Positions 51,270 to 61,490 of a stretch of DNA of 64,000 bases are shown in pieces. The notes under the pieces are model-generated. The model worked only from the letters and a program-made list of their open reading frames with translations, was not told where the DNA came from and did no database searches. How positions within the stretch are numbered: the stretch's first letter is position 1; every line of letters starts with the position of its first letter. Source of the stretch: Cyclobacterium sp. (GTDB taxonomy: Bacteria > Bacteroidota > Bacteroidia > Cytophagales > Cyclobacteriaceae); the NCBI RefSeq assembly GCF_014762705.1, contig NZ_JABURL010000016.1, positions 1 to 64,000 on the forward strand, in the 5' to 3' direction. Made by a program: the position numbers and the translations under genes.

Positions 51270-52378
51270 TGCAACATGTTTTCCATTACGTTTACGATTT
51301 CTTTTGCAGCATCAGGCTTTGCCAGTAATTTTATAGCATTGGATAATTTTTGCTGTTTATCAGGATCCTGGAGCAAGCCAATAACTGTAGGTGCAAGATC
51401 GGCTACGGCCTCACTGTCCTTAAGCAATAAAGCAGCATGTTGGGATACGAATGCCATGGCATTTTTTGTTTGGTGATCTTCTGCCACATTTGGGGAAGGA
51501 ATGAAAATGACCGGTTTACCTACCAGGCTCAATTCGGATACGGAAAGGGCTCCGGATCTGGAAATAACCAGGTCTGCCGCCGCATAGGCCAGATCCATAT
51601 CCCGGATAAATTCCATAGGATGAATATTTTTTAAACCGGATTCAGCTATTTTTTTGCTCACTTCTTCATGATAAAATTTGCCGGTCTGCCAGAGCACCTG
51701 GTAACCATTTTTTTCAAATTTCGCCATACTGCCCAGTAAGGCATGGTTGAGGGTTCTGGCGCCCAGGCTTCCGCCTATGGAAAGAATAACCGGTTTAGCC
51801 GGCTGCAATCCAAAATGATTTATCGCCTTTTCTTTTTTATCCCTGAGATCCAGGATGTCTTTTCTTACAGGATTACCCGTATACCGGATCTTTTGGGCAG
51901 GGAAATAGCGGTCCATGTCCGGATAGGCCACACAGATGGCATCTGCTCTTTTGGCCAGGACTTTATTGGTCAGTCCTGCATAGCTGTTTTGTTCCTGAAT
52001 AAGGGTGGGGATTTTTTTTCTTTGGGCCGCAAAGAGTACAGGTCCACTGGCATATCCGCCTACTCCTACTACAAGGTGTGGTTTAAAGTTTTTAATCAGT
52101 TTACTCGCCTTTTGAAGGCTATCAAGGACTTTAAAAGGAAACCATAAATTATCCAGGGTCAGTCTTCTTTGAAGCCCGGCTATCCTGAGTCCCTCGATCC
52201 TATATCCCGCTTCTGGCACTTTTTGCATCTCCATTTTTCCTTCCGCACCCACAAACAGCACCTCACTCTCCGGATATTTTTCATTCCAGGCTTTGGCAAT
52301 GGCGATGGCGGGGTAGATATGTCCTCCGGTTCCGCCTCCACTAATGATGATTCGATATGTTTCTTTGTTCCCTTTCAA
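51266..52378 (-). CDS. murG: UDP-GlcNAc:lipid I N-acetylglucosaminyltransferase
   Basis: A 370-residue GT28 glycosyltransferase that makes lipid II at the inner membrane face. Landmarks are SGGGTGGHIYPAIAIAKAW (the first G-loop, about 13-31), VGVGGYASGPVLFAAQ, EQNSYAGLTNKVLAKRAD, LSIGGSLGARTLNHAL and the nucleotide-sugar site ISRSGALSVSELSLVGKPVIFIPSPN. It is 4 bp after ftsW. Confidence 0.96.
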   Translation of the reverse strand: MKGNKETYRIIISGGGTGGHIYPAIAIAKAWNEKYPESEVLFVGAEGKMEMQKVPEAGYRIEGLRIAGLQRRLTLDNLWFPFKVLDSLQKASKLIKNFKPHLVVGVGGYASGPVLFAAQRKKIPTLIQEQNSYAGLTNKVLAKRADAICVAYPDMDRYFPAQKIRYTGNPVRKDILDLRDKKEKAINHFGLQPAKPVILSIGGSLGARTLNHALLGSMAKFEKNGYQVLWQTGKFYHEEVSKKIAESGLKNIHPMEFIRDMDLAYAAADLVISRSGALSVSELSLVGKPVIFIPSPNVAEDHQTKNAMAFVSQHAALLLKDSEAVADLAPTVIGLLQDPDKQQKLSNAIKLLAKPDAAKEIVNVMENMLQ

Positions 52379-52382
52379 TTGA

Positions 52383-53552
52383 TCAAACTACTTTTACCAT
52401 ATTTTTTGTCATTTTTTCTTCAGCCAGAAATGCATCTTCATGATCTCCTCTGCTAATACTTAATATGATACCCAATGATATCCCGGTAAATATCAGGGAA
52501 GTCCCTCCCATACTGACCATGGGTAGAGGCAATCCGGTAATCGGTACCAAACCTACCGCCACACCCATATTGATCATGGCTTGAATGACCAGGGAAAAAC
52601 TGAGGCCCGCAGACAACAGCCCTCCAAATGGTCGGGTGGAAATGGCTACTACCCGCATGCCCCTGTAAAGCAAGGCCAGGTACAGAAACAGTACTAACCC
52701 TCCACCAACCATGCCATATTCTTCAATAATAATGGCATAAATAAAATCCGAATAGGGATGGGGTAGGATATTTCTTTGTTCACTTTTTCCTGGTCCCTTT
52801 CCTGTGATCCCACCTGTGGCAATGGCGATGTAGGAATGCTTTGCCTGAAAAGGAATCTCGCTGGGTTCCTTATCCATGAATTTTTCTATCCTTGAAAAGA
52901 ATACTCCGCCTCTTTGCCCCATGAAGATGGCCGTGCTTAATACCATGGCTCCTACCATGCATACCACCAGGAGGTATTTAACCGGTACCCTGCCTATAAA
53001 CATCAGCAGCAGGCAGGTAGCCAATAGCATGACCGCAGTGGACATGTTGGCGATGGCAATCAAAAGGCAAATGATACCAATCCAGATAATCAGGGGAATA
53101 AATGTGATTTTGATATTTGTAATCTGCCGCTGCCTTTTAGCCAGCATTCCTGCCACCGCGGCTATAAGTGCCAGTTTTGCCAAATCTGATGGTTGAAATG
53201 CCTGATCAATAATAGGTATGGTTATCCATCGGCTTGCCTCATTGATCTTGGACCCGAACATATAAGTGACCAAAAGCAGGGGCACACTTACCCATAAGGC
53301 AAACAGACTCAATTTGGAGAAATATTTATAGGGGATGTTGTGAATCGCCCACATGACCACCAGGCTGGTGATAATCAGCGCACTGTGCTTGAACAGGTAA
53401 ATTTCGGTGTTGCCTCCCATTTTTCTATAGGCCAGTGATCCAGTGGCTGAGTATACCGCCAAAATACTGATCAGGGACAATAGCAGTACAATGGCCCAAA
53501 TGATCGGGTCGCCTTTCAGGTTCTCTTCCAGCCAAACTTTTATTTTCACCAT
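52383..53552 (-). CDS. ftsW: SEDS peptidoglycan glycosyltransferase FtsW
   Basis: A 389-residue polytopic SEDS protein of about 10 helices. Its SRWITIPIIDQAFQPSDLAKLALI block and the conserved GYSDFIYAIIIEEYGMVGG-like loop (here PHPYSDFIYAIIIEEYGM) and VGLVPITGLPLPMVSMGGTS are the family signatures. It polymerises lipid II with FtsI at the septum. It overlaps murD by one base. Confidence 0.94.
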   Translation of the reverse strand: MVKIKVWLEENLKGDPIIWAIVLLLSLISILAVYSATGSLAYRKMGGNTEIYLFKHSALIITSLVVMWAIHNIPYKYFSKLSLFALWVSVPLLLVTYMFGSKINEASRWITIPIIDQAFQPSDLAKLALIAAVAGMLAKRQRQITNIKITFIPLIIWIGIICLLIAIANMSTAVMLLATCLLLMFIGRVPVKYLLVVCMVGAMVLSTAIFMGQRGGVFFSRIEKFMDKEPSEIPFQAKHSYIAIATGGITGKGPGKSEQRNILPHPYSDFIYAIIIEEYGMVGGGLVLFLYLALLYRGMRVVAISTRPFGGLLSAGLSFSLVIQAMINMGVAVGLVPITGLPLPMVSMGGTSLIFTGISLGIILSISRGDHEDAFLAEEKMTKNMVKVV

Positions 53553-54898
53553 TATTGCTCTTGTTTCAATTTTAAAACCCCGGCCTTGAATTGATTGCCC
53601 CGATCTTCATAATTTTTGAAAAGATCAAAACTGGCACATGCCGGTGATAGTAATACTACGTCTCCTGCCCTTCCTTTCTCCAGAGCCCATTGAATGGCCT
53701 GGGCCATGTTCTGGGTTTCAAGGATTTCCGGGATTTTTCCCGAAAAGGCCTTTTTAAGCTTTTCGTTGTTTTTGCCCAGGCAGATCAATACCTGTACATG
53801 ATTGGTTATTTTGTCTTCCAATAGTCCATAATCATTGCCCTTATCCACCCCTCCGGCAATCCATATAAGCGGGGCTTCAAATGCTTCCAGCGCAAAGGCC
53901 GTGGCATCTACATTGGTACCTTTGCTGTCATTTACAAAAAGGACTCCCCCGATAGTGGCCACAGATTCCATTCTATGCGCTGCATTTACAAAACTTTTCA
54001 GGCCTTCCCCCAGGCTCCCGGGATCGGCTCCAGCCAGCCTGGCTGCCAGCAGTGCAGCCATGGTGTTGAGTTGGTTATGCCGTCCTTTAAGGGCCATTTT
54101 TTCAAGGGGCCAGGAGCAGCTGCCTTCATGGGTTTGCACCACCAACTCATTTTCCCGTAGGTAGGATTTGGTATCAGGACCACATTCCATATCAAAGGGG
54201 AAAAGCTCCGGGCTTCCCTGCATTTTCCGGATGGCTGCGGATATATTTTTATCTGCTTCATGGAAGATGAATTGATCGCCCCCTGCCATTTTTGCCGTCA
54301 GCTTTACTTTGGTCGCCGCATACAGAGACAAGTCATAATTGTACCGGTCCAAATGGTCCGGGGTGATGTTAAGCAAAACGGCGATTTTTGGCCTGAAATT
54401 CTCAAATCCTTCGATCTGAAAACTACTCACTTCCAATACCCACCAATCGTGATCTTCATGGGAGAGCTGTAATGCCCAGCTCTGTCCTACGTTCCCTCCG
54501 ATGCCTGCATCCATTCCGGCTGCCCGCATCAGGTGGTGCGTGAGTAATGTCGTGGTGGTTTTGCCATTGGTACCGGTGATGGCGATGACTTTTCCTCGGG
54601 AAAAACCGTAGGCAAATTCCAATTCATCTATTACCCGTTTCCCTGATGAAAGTAATTTTTCTATCAAGGGGTTTGAAAAAGGGATTCCCGGGCTTTTTAT
54701 CAGGGTATCCGCATCCATTAATTTTTCAAGAGAATGTTGCTCTTCTTCAAATGCAATCCCCTTTTCCAGATATGTTTTTTTCTTTTCGGCGCTTATTTTT
54801 CCGCCATCGGACACAAAAACCTCGTGCCCGTTTTTATGGGCCAGTAAAGCTGCGCCAAAACCGCTTTCTCCAGATCCTATGATAGCTGTTTTTTGCAT
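53552..54898 (-). CDS. murD: UDP-N-acetylmuramoylalanine--D-glutamate ligase
   Basis: A 448-residue Mur ligase that adds D-Glu. It has an N-terminal GSGESGFGAALLA loop (8-20), the P-loop [13 protein letters not shown] (109-121), the central EVSSFQIEGFENF, LLNITPDHLDRYN and a C-terminal NDSKGTNVDATAFAL. The stop abuts mraY with no intervening base. Confidence 0.96.
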   Translation of the reverse strand: MQKTAIIGSGESGFGAALLAHKNGHEVFVSDGGKISAEKKKTYLEKGIAFEEEQHSLEKLMDADTLIKSPGIPFSNPLIEKLLSSGKRVIDELEFAYGFSRGKVIAITGTNGKTTTTLLTHHLMRAAGMDAGIGGNVGQSWALQLSHEDHDWWVLEVSSFQIEGFENFRPKIAVLLNITPDHLDRYNYDLSLYAATKVKLTAKMAGGDQFIFHEADKNISAAIRKMQGSPELFPFDMECGPDTKSYLRENELVVQTHEGSCSWPLEKMALKGRHNQLNTMAALLAARLAGADPGSLGEGLKSFVNAAHRMESVATIGGVLFVNDSKGTNVDATAFALEAFEAPLIWIAGGVDKGNDYGLLEDKITNHVQVLICLGKNNEKLKKAFSGKIPEILETQNMAQAIQWALEKGRAGDVVLLSPACASFDLFKNYEDRGNQFKAGVLKLKQEQ

Positions 54899-56110
54899 TT
54901 ACCTTAGTTTTAGTGTTGCCAATGCCATGATGGCAAACAAAATTCCCAAAATCCAGAACCTTACCGTTATTTTGGCTTCAGGAATATTTTTTTTCTGGTA
55001 ATGGTGGTGCAGGGGAGACATCAGGAAAATCCTACGGCCTTCCCCAAATTTCTTTTTGGTATATTTAAAATAGCTCACCTGAATGATCACAGAGAGCAAT
55101 TCAATCAGAAAAATGCCACATAAGATAGGTAGCAAAAGCTCCTTTCTCAATACCAGGGAGAGTACTGCGATCACTCCTCCTATCATGAGACTTCCCGTGT
55201 CTCCCATAAAAACCTGGGCCGGATAGGAATTGTACCAAAGAAAACCCACACAGGCTCCCACGAATGCTGAGCAGAATATCACCAGCTCTCCGGAATTTGG
55301 GATAAACATGACATTCAGGTATTGGGAAAATATGGCATTGCCACTGATATAGGCATAAATGGCTATGGTAAGTCCAATTATGGCCGAAGTGCCTGCTGCC
55401 AGTCCATCTATTCCATCGGTGATATTGGCACCATTGGAGACTGCCGTAACCACAAATATGACCAGGATGATGTAAAAAAACGGGGTGAAATTTTCTCCCA
55501 GAAACCCAAAAACGACATCATAGTTGAGCTCATTGTTTTTAAGAAAAGGAATGGTGGTTTTCATGGATTTGACATCCTGAAAGGCAGGGGTGTCTACTAC
55601 GCCTTCTGCTATGGAAACCGTGTCCTGAAATTCCCGCACCACCACGTCTTGGTGAAAATACAAGGTGACCCCAACGATGATCCCTATGCTGACCTGTCCG
55701 GCAATTTTGAACCATCCGGCCAAGCCTTCCTTGTTTTTTTTGAATACCTTGATATAATCATCCAGGAAACCGATACCGCCTAGCCAGAGGGTGGTGACCA
55801 ATAGCAAAATGATGTAAATGTTGTAGATATTGGCAAATAGCAGGGTAGGAATGACAATGGCGGCCATGATCATCAAGCCACCCATGGTTGGTGTTCCTTT
55901 TTTCTCCATTTGACCTTGCAGGCCAAGTTCTCTGACGGATTCCCCAATCGATTTTTTCCTGATCCAGTCGATGATGGTTTTACCCAAAGTGATGGTGATC
56001 AAAAGGGAAAAAAAAGCGGCCATTCCTGCACGGAATGAAATGTACCGGAATACCCCCGCACCCGGAAAATCAAATTTTTGGTCGATATAATCAAAAAGAT
56101 GGTAGAGCAT
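54899..56110 (-). CDS. mraY: Phospho-N-acetylmuramoyl-pentapeptide transferase
   Basis: A 403-residue polytopic transferase of about 10 helices that makes lipid I. Hallmarks are [11 protein letters not shown] (about 74-84), [16 protein letters not shown] with the catalytic-type Asp pair, [31 protein letters not shown] and the [14 protein letters not shown] histidine loop near the end. About 55 residues between the second and third motifs (around residues 165-200) make it longer than the E. coli enzyme, as I recall for Bacteroidota MraY. Confidence 0.95.
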   Translation of the reverse strand: MLYHLFDYIDQKFDFPGAGVFRYISFRAGMAAFFSLLITITLGKTIIDWIRKKSIGESVRELGLQGQMEKKGTPTMGGLMIMAAIVIPTLLFANIYNIYIILLLVTTLWLGGIGFLDDYIKVFKKNKEGLAGWFKIAGQVSIGIIVGVTLYFHQDVVVREFQDTVSIAEGVVDTPAFQDVKSMKTTIPFLKNNELNYDVVFGFLGENFTPFFYIILVIFVVTAVSNGANITDGIDGLAAGTSAIIGLTIAIYAYISGNAIFSQYLNVMFIPNSGELVIFCSAFVGACVGFLWYNSYPAQVFMGDTGSLMIGGVIAVLSLVLRKELLLPILCGIFLIELLSVIIQVSYFKYTKKKFGEGRRIFLMSPLHHHYQKKNIPEAKITVRFWILGILFAIMALATLKLR

Positions 56111-56111
56111 T

Positions 56112-57578
56112 TTATTCCTGATGTAATAAATTCAAAAACTCCTTAACAATTTCTTTATCATCAAATGGGTGTTTTACCCCTTTGATTTCCTGGTAAGTCT
56201 CATGACCTTTTCCTGCAATCAGGATGATGTCTCCTTTTTCTGCCATGCTGCATGCTGTTTTAATGGCAGCCCTTCTGTCTGCTATGGTGAGTGTTTTTTT
56301 TTGGTCTATAGGGCTGATACCTGATTCCATTTCCTGAATTATGGTCATGGGATCCTCATCCCGTGGGTTATCGGAAGTGAATAGGACCTTGTCGCTGAGC
56401 TGGCAGGCAATTTTTGCCATTACCGGCCTTTTTGTTTTGTCCCTGTTTCCACCACAACCTATCAGGGTGATCAGGGTTTCTCCTCCTGTCCGCAATTTTT
56501 GAATGGTTTTCAGGACATTTTCCAGAGCATCGGGTGTATGGGCATAATCGATAATGGCAGTGATGCCGGCATGTACGACCTGATCAAACCTTCCTACAGC
56601 TCCTTTAAGCTTGGATAATTGCCGCAAAACTTCTTCCTCCTCTTCTCCCAAAAGCATGGCAATTCCCAGTACTCCTAAAAGATTATAGGCGTTGAATTCC
56701 CCGATTAACCGGAACCATACCTGTTTTCCTTCCAGATCAAGCTCTAACCCATGGAGGGAATTACCTAGAATTTTTGCCTTGAAGTCTGCAGGGTATTTCA
56801 AACCGAAGGTGAATTTTCGGGCTTTACTGTTTTGTACCATGATCAAACCCCGCTTATCGTCGGCATTTACAAGCGCAAAGGCTTCCCTGGGTAATTCGTC
56901 AAACAATTTTTTCTTTGCCTCAATATAGGCATCAAAGCTACCGTGGTAATCCAGGTGGTCATGACTGATATTGCTGAATAATGCACCCGTAAATTGCAAT
57001 CCGGCTGTTCTTTCCTGTACGATGGCGTGCGAACTGGCTTCCATGAAACAGTGTGTGCAACCCTCTTTCAGCATTTGGATGAGCAGCTCATTGATGGCTA
57101 TGGCATCAGGGGTAGTATGGCTGGCAGGTATGGTCTTGTTGTCAATTTTATTTTCCACCGTAGAAATCAAGCCGCAGGTATACCCCAATTCGGAAAAAAG
57201 CTGGTGTAGCAGCGTTACCGTGGTGGTCTTACCATTGGTACCGGTCACTGCCACCAGGTTGAGTTTCCGGGAGGGGTTGCCATAAAAGTTAGCCGCCATA
57301 AGTCCCAGAGATTTTGGGCTGTTAAGTACTTGAACATAGGTAATGCCTTCCCGCAGGTTCTCGGGCATACTTTCGCAAACTACGGCTACCGCTCCCATAT
57401 CCAGGGCCTTTTCGATAAAGTCATGCCCATTTACCTGAGTCCCTGGAAGGGCCACGAAAACTGATCCTTCCGTTACCTTCCTGCTGTCAAAGACCAATTG
57501 GTTGATATCCATTTCCATATCACCTTTGGTGGAGACCAGAGAAACTTTATACAATATGTCTTTTAACTTTTGGCTCAA
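56112..57578 (-). CDS. murE: UDP-MurNAc-tripeptide synthetase, meso-DAP type
   Basis: A 488-residue Mur ligase. The P-loop is [14 protein letters not shown] (about 115-128), with [15 protein letters not shown] and [12 protein letters not shown] in the central domain. The C-terminal domain has the DNPR motif at 403-406 ([11 protein letters not shown]), which marks meso-diaminopimelate rather than L-lysine specificity. A GKGHETYQ block follows. The wall is therefore predicted to be DAP-type (A1gamma). It overlaps ftsI by 4 bp. Confidence 0.96.
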   Translation of the reverse strand: MSQKLKDILYKVSLVSTKGDMEMDINQLVFDSRKVTEGSVFVALPGTQVNGHDFIEKALDMGAVAVVCESMPENLREGITYVQVLNSPKSLGLMAANFYGNPSRKLNLVAVTGTNGKTTTVTLLHQLFSELGYTCGLISTVENKIDNKTIPASHTTPDAIAINELLIQMLKEGCTHCFMEASSHAIVQERTAGLQFTGALFSNISHDHLDYHGSFDAYIEAKKKLFDELPREAFALVNADDKRGLIMVQNSKARKFTFGLKYPADFKAKILGNSLHGLELDLEGKQVWFRLIGEFNAYNLLGVLGIAMLLGEEEEEVLRQLSKLKGAVGRFDQVVHAGITAIIDYAHTPDALENVLKTIQKLRTGGETLITLIGCGGNRDKTKRPVMAKIACQLSDKVLFTSDNPRDEDPMTIIQEMESGISPIDQKKTLTIADRRAAIKTACSMAEKGDIILIAGKGHETYQEIKGVKHPFDDKEIVKEFLNLLHQE

Positions 57579-59683
57579 CTTAATGTTAATTTAATGATTT
57601 GATCTTTTCTGAATGAACTTCCCTTGTGAAGTGACTGGGAGGCAACCCTGCCTTTACCTGAAAACTCCACCCGTAATCCTTTATTTTCCAGAATGTAAAT
57701 GGCATCTCTTAGTGTCATGCCTGTTACATCAGGTACCAAAGGGGCTTCAACTTCATTGCCTACCCAATGAATGGATTTGTTGGAAACAGTGGATTGGACC
57801 CAGGTTTCATCTCCCGCATAATGATTGGAAATGCCCATGCTGTTACAGATCATTCGCAACTCTTCAACATTTCCGGCCCGGATGTAAGGAAAGGTTTCTA
57901 GGTCGACTTTGGGCTGTTCCTTTGAGGAAGCCTTACTGTCTTGCATATCCATATCCTGGGCATAAATCTTGTCCGCGATTTCCCTAAACACAGGGGCAGA
58001 GATATCACCGCCATAGGCATTGAACCCTTTAGGGCTATCGATTACGATAATGGCACTGTATTTAGGCTTGTCTGCAGGGAAAAAGCCTGCAAAAGAAGTG
58101 AAATACTTTTGTGTGTACCTCCCGTTTTCCAGCTTTTGGGCAGTACCTGTTTTACCTGCAATACTGTATGTCTCATTTTTGATGTTCCTTGCAGTTCCCC
58201 TGTCTACTACTCCTTTCAAAAGGCTTTGCAGCTGTTGAATGGTTTTCTCAGAGGCGATGTTACTTTTGATGGTTTCCGGCCGGTATTTTTTTTCTATGGC
58301 ATTCCCTCTGGAAATTTCCTTGACGATTAGAGGCTTTACCATGTCACCTCCATTGGCAATGGCATTGTAAAAAGCCAGGGTTTGCAGGGGAGTAATCTTC
58401 AATTCATAACCAATTGACATCCATGGGAGAGTGGTACCGTACCAGTCATTTTTTTCAGGATCCTTAAAATAGGGAATGCCTTCACCTTTCAACTGAAATC
58501 CCAATGGTTGATCCAATTTAATCTTTTTGATATATTCCATGAAGCGATGGGGCTGATGTCCGAAATGTTCGTGGACCATTTTTGAAATACCCACATTGGA
58601 GGACTTTTCAAACACTTCCCTAACTGTGAGTTTCCCATAGCCACCATTTCTGGCATCCCTCATATATCGGTCATAGAACTTATAGGTACCGTTTCCCGTG
58701 TCTATGCTGTCTTGCAGGTTGATTTTTCCCTCTTCCAGCAAGGCAAGCATGGAAAGCAGTTTAAAGGTCGATCCTGGCTCCGTTAGCCCTTGTTCACCTA
58801 CAGCATAATTATAATATTCTCCGTATCCGTAGCCATTTTTGTTTTTTTGCAAATTGGCAATGGCTTTGATATGTCCGGTGCTGACTTCCATAACGATCAC
58901 GGAGCCATAAGCAGCATCCTTATTCATCAACTGCCTGAGCAGGGCCGATTCTGCGACATCCTGTATGTTGACATCCAGCGTTGTGACAATATCGTAACCA
59001 TCTGTAGGCTTGATGTCCTCGGCATCATGTAAGGGTTTCCAACTGCCTCCGGCTATTTTCTGAAACAAAGCCTCCCCATTTCTGCCTTCCAGGAAATCAT
59101 TGAAACTGTATTCCAGACCAACCCCATATTGGTCTTCATTTAAAAAGCCCACTGTTCTTCCTGCCAGATTTTTAAATGGTCGGTACCTTTTATCGATTTT
59201 CTCAAAAATCACGCCTCCTCCCATTCTGCCTTCTCTGAAGACAGGCCAGGTCATCATTTCCAGTTTATCCTGGTAGCCGATTTGTTTTCTGTTTAAAATC
59301 AGGTATTTTTTTCCCTGATTCCGGGCATCCAGTATCATACGCTTATAGGCAGCAGCAGAGCGGTCCCTGTAAAACCCGGAAAGTTTGATAGCAAGACTGT
59401 CGATACCGGATTTTAAAACATTTTCCGAGCTGATATAAGGATCCATGGCTACCCTGTAGAATGGCAAGCTGGTGGCTAAAAGACTTCCGTTTCCGCTGTA
59501 AATATTGCCGCGGGTAGCTTTCACCGGACGGTATTGCAGGTTAATTTCTTCCGACATTTTCCGCCACCGGTCACCCTCCACCAATTGTATGGTGGCAATC
59601 CTGTAAAAAATAGCACCAGCGATCAGGGTTACCACCAAAAAGGAAACCCTGACACGGAGCAATATGGATTTTTTTATATTCAC
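57575..59683 (-). CDS. ftsI: Division transpeptidase FtsI (PBP3-type) with PASTA domain
   Basis: A 702-residue class B penicillin-binding protein. It has one N-terminal transmembrane helix (about 9-28), a PBP dimerisation domain (50-210) and a transpeptidase domain with SxxK at S305-T-F-K308, an SSN motif (FEKSSNVG) and KTGT (IAGKTGTAQ). A C-terminal PASTA domain (about 645-702, VPDVTGMTLRDAIYILENKGL) is present, as in FtsI of Bacteroidota and PBP2x of Firmicutes but not E. coli. It crosslinks septal peptidoglycan with FtsW. Confidence 0.95.
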   Translation of the reverse strand: MNIKKSILLRVRVSFLVVTLIAGAIFYRIATIQLVEGDRWRKMSEEINLQYRPVKATRGNIYSGNGSLLATSLPFYRVAMDPYISSENVLKSGIDSLAIKLSGFYRDRSAAAYKRMILDARNQGKKYLILNRKQIGYQDKLEMMTWPVFREGRMGGGVIFEKIDKRYRPFKNLAGRTVGFLNEDQYGVGLEYSFNDFLEGRNGEALFQKIAGGSWKPLHDAEDIKPTDGYDIVTTLDVNIQDVAESALLRQLMNKDAAYGSVIVMEVSTGHIKAIANLQKNKNGYGYGEYYNYAVGEQGLTEPGSTFKLLSMLALLEEGKINLQDSIDTGNGTYKFYDRYMRDARNGGYGKLTVREVFEKSSNVGISKMVHEHFGHQPHRFMEYIKKIKLDQPLGFQLKGEGIPYFKDPEKNDWYGTTLPWMSIGYELKITPLQTLAFYNAIANGGDMVKPLIVKEISRGNAIEKKYRPETIKSNIASEKTIQQLQSLLKGVVDRGTARNIKNETYSIAGKTGTAQKLENGRYTQKYFTSFAGFFPADKPKYSAIIVIDSPKGFNAYGGDISAPVFREIADKIYAQDMDMQDSKASSKEQPKVDLETFPYIRAGNVEELRMICNSMGISNHYAGDETWVQSTVSNKSIHWVGNEVEAPLVPDVTGMTLRDAIYILENKGLRVEFSGKGRVASQSLHKGSSFRKDQIIKLTLS

Positions 59684-60060
59684 TTTTCCAAAACTATTTT
59701 TTGTGGTGGTTCTTCAATTTCGCCTATTCCCAAGGGTTGAATTTTCTTCGCAACTTCAGATTGCTTACTGGCATACATGTATTCTGCTTCCAGCGTGGTG
59801 ACATCTGCACGCAGGTCTTCGACTTCCTGCTGCATGCGGTCGATTTTTCTAATGGTATTTTCTGCCTGGTGATTACTCCAGATATAAATCATGGCCAGAA
59901 AGGCAGCATACAAAAAGGGAGGTACCAACCTTACTGGCACATTTTCTCCCAATAGTCCACTCACATCCAGTCTTTGCTCCATGAATGTGAAAGGGTTGAA
60001 CCATGATTTTTTTACTTTTCCCGTAGGTCTTATTGGTTTCTTAAAAGAATTCCGTCCCAT
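59680..60060 (-). CDS. ftsL: FtsL-like divisome protein
   Basis: A 126-residue bitopic protein. A basic cytoplasmic part (1-45) precedes one transmembrane helix (about 46-62, PPFLYAAFLAMIYIWSN) and a leucine-zipper-like coiled coil (68-105, IRKIDRMQQEVEDLRADVTTLEAEY). The sequence is weakly conserved in general; the call relies on topology, coiled coil and the position between rsmH and ftsI. It overlaps ftsI by 4 bp. Confidence 0.82.
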   Translation of the reverse strand: MGRNSFKKPIRPTGKVKKSWFNPFTFMEQRLDVSGLLGENVPVRLVPPFLYAAFLAMIYIWSNHQAENTIRKIDRMQQEVEDLRADVTTLEAEYMYASKQSEVAKKIQPLGIGEIEEPPQKIVLEK

Positions 60061-60062
60061 AA

Positions 60063-60968
60063 TCAGTTTTTTCTTGCAATTCTTAGTTTGGCACTCCTTG
60101 CTCTTTTATTCTCACCCACTTCTGATGCATCAGCAATTATGGCTTTCCGGCTTACCGGTTCCAAAGGCCGTACCGGATTTCCATAGAAATCTTTTTCCAA
60201 TTCTCCATGGAGCTTTCCTTTGGCTATCATGTTTTTTACCATTCTGTCTTCCAGGGAATGATAACTCATTACCACCAATCGCCCTCCTGTTTTCAGCAAA
60301 TCAATACTTTGATCCAGCATTTCTTCCAATGCAGCCATTTCCTGATTGACTTCTATCCGGATGGCCTGAAAGACTTGTGCTGCATATTTGGCATACTTTC
60401 CCTTTGGCGCATATTTGTCCAGAAGTTTTTTAAAATCAGGTATGCTCCCGAAGGGTGAGCCGGTCCTGCTGCTTACAATAGCTTTTGCCAGGGTTTTTGC
60501 ATTCCTAACCTCTCCATACATCCCGAATACCCTGTGTAATTCCTCCTCTGAATAATTATTCAAAACGTATGCTGCCGTAAGTTCTCCCGATTGACTCATG
60601 CGCATGTCTAACTTTCCTTCAAACCGTGTGGAAAAACCGCGCTCAGCTTTGTCTATCTGGTGAGAAGATACCCCAAGATCAGCCAATATCCCATCCACTT
60701 TTGTTACTCCATATATTCTCAGATACCGTTTCAAATCCCTGAAATTGGCCATAATGAAGGTGAAGTTTTCATTTTCAGGTATATTACTGGCCGCATCCGG
60801 ATCCTGGTCAAATCCATACAAATGCCCTTTGTCCAAATGCTTCAGAATTTCACGGGAGTGACCACCTCCACCAAAAGTGAGGTCAACATAGACTCCATTG
60901 GGATCTATGGCCAATCCTGAGATGCAGGCTTCAAGCATGACGGGGATATGGTATGCTGGATTATCCAC
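60063..60968 (-). CDS. rsmH: 16S rRNA (cytosine-1402-N4)-methyltransferase
   Basis: A 301-residue SAM-dependent methyltransferase. Typical motifs are HIPVMLEACISGL (7-19), the SAM loop DLTFGGGGHSREIL (about 29-42), GILADLGVSSHQID, ERGFSTRFEGKLDMRM and the C-terminal SYHSLEDRMVKNM. It methylates C1402 in the ribosomal P site. It overlaps mraZ by 8 bp. Confidence 0.96.
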   Translation of the reverse strand: MDNPAYHIPVMLEACISGLAIDPNGVYVDLTFGGGGHSREILKHLDKGHLYGFDQDPDAASNIPENENFTFIMANFRDLKRYLRIYGVTKVDGILADLGVSSHQIDKAERGFSTRFEGKLDMRMSQSGELTAAYVLNNYSEEELHRVFGMYGEVRNAKTLAKAIVSSRTGSPFGSIPDFKKLLDKYAPKGKYAKYAAQVFQAIRIEVNQEMAALEEMLDQSIDLLKTGGRLVVMSYHSLEDRMVKNMIAKGKLHGELEKDFYGNPVRPLEPVSRKAIIADASEVGENKRARSAKLRIARKN

Positions 60969-61410
60969 TTTTACCTAAAAACTTTTTGTTCAAACTTTTG
61001 TAGGTAGCCTCCTCTTTGGCTGAAAATTCTTCATGTAGATCCGGGTTCCAAATTTCTATCTTGGTTCCTATTCCAATGACAGTGGCATCTTTTCCCAACT
61101 GGGCATGGCGGAGCATGTTTTTAGGAATGACAAACCTACCTGTTGCATCCAGTTCTACCGGAGACTCTCTTCTAAAGAAAGATCTTTTAAAGGCCCTGAC
61201 CTCATCATCGGTATCGTCCAGGCTGGCCAATTTGCTATGGTCCTTTCGGACCTCTAGCATTGGAATCAATTCCAGACAGGGTTCCAAACCTTTACGCAGC
61301 ATCATTTCCTGACCTAAGGATTCTGGTAATAATGCCTTCATTTTAGAAGGCAATACCAACCTGCCCTTAGCATCAAGTTTACATTCAAACTCACCGGTGA
61401 AAGATGCCAT
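60961..61410 (-). CDS. mraZ: Transcriptional regulator MraZ
   Basis: A 149-residue protein with two AbrB/SpoVT-like DNA-binding domains. The repeats are visible as CKLDAKGRLVLPSKMKALLP (about 10-29) and ELDATGRFVIPKNMLRHA (about 86-103). It is the first gene of the dcw operon and usually represses its own promoter. The tandem 10-bp repeats immediately upstream fit that role. Confidence 0.95.
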   Translation of the reverse strand: MASFTGEFECKLDAKGRLVLPSKMKALLPESLGQEMMLRKGLEPCLELIPMLEVRKDHSKLASLDDTDDEVRAFKRSFFRRESPVELDATGRFVIPKNMLRHAQLGKDATVIGIGTKIEIWNPDLHEEFSAKEEATYKSLNKKFLGKSG

Positions 61411-61436
61411 ACCGCTACTACCTTAATTTATGATTA

Positions 61437-61444
61437 CAAAAGTA
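61437..61444 (-). promoter_or_regulatory. -7 box of the mraZ/dcw promoter (TACTTTTG)
   Basis: On the minus strand TACTTTTG matches TAnnTTTG and lies 26 bp before the mraZ ATG. The region where the -33 element should be is occupied by the MraZ-type repeats, so repressor and sigma factor would compete. Confidence 0.6.
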
Positions 61445-61450
61445 GTAAAT

Positions 61451-61490
61451 AGCCAAACACTTTTTACCACTTTGCCCCACTTTTTACCAC
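61451..61490 (-). promoter_or_regulatory. MraZ-box-like array of 10-bp direct repeats
   Basis: On the minus strand GTGGTAAAAA, GTGGGGCAAA and GTGGTAAAAA are followed by a weaker GTGTTTGGCT: four consecutive 10-bp units. Known MraZ boxes are three or four TGGGN/GTGGG-type pentamers with 5-bp spacers, the same period. The array directly precedes the -7 box of mraZ. Confidence 0.75.
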
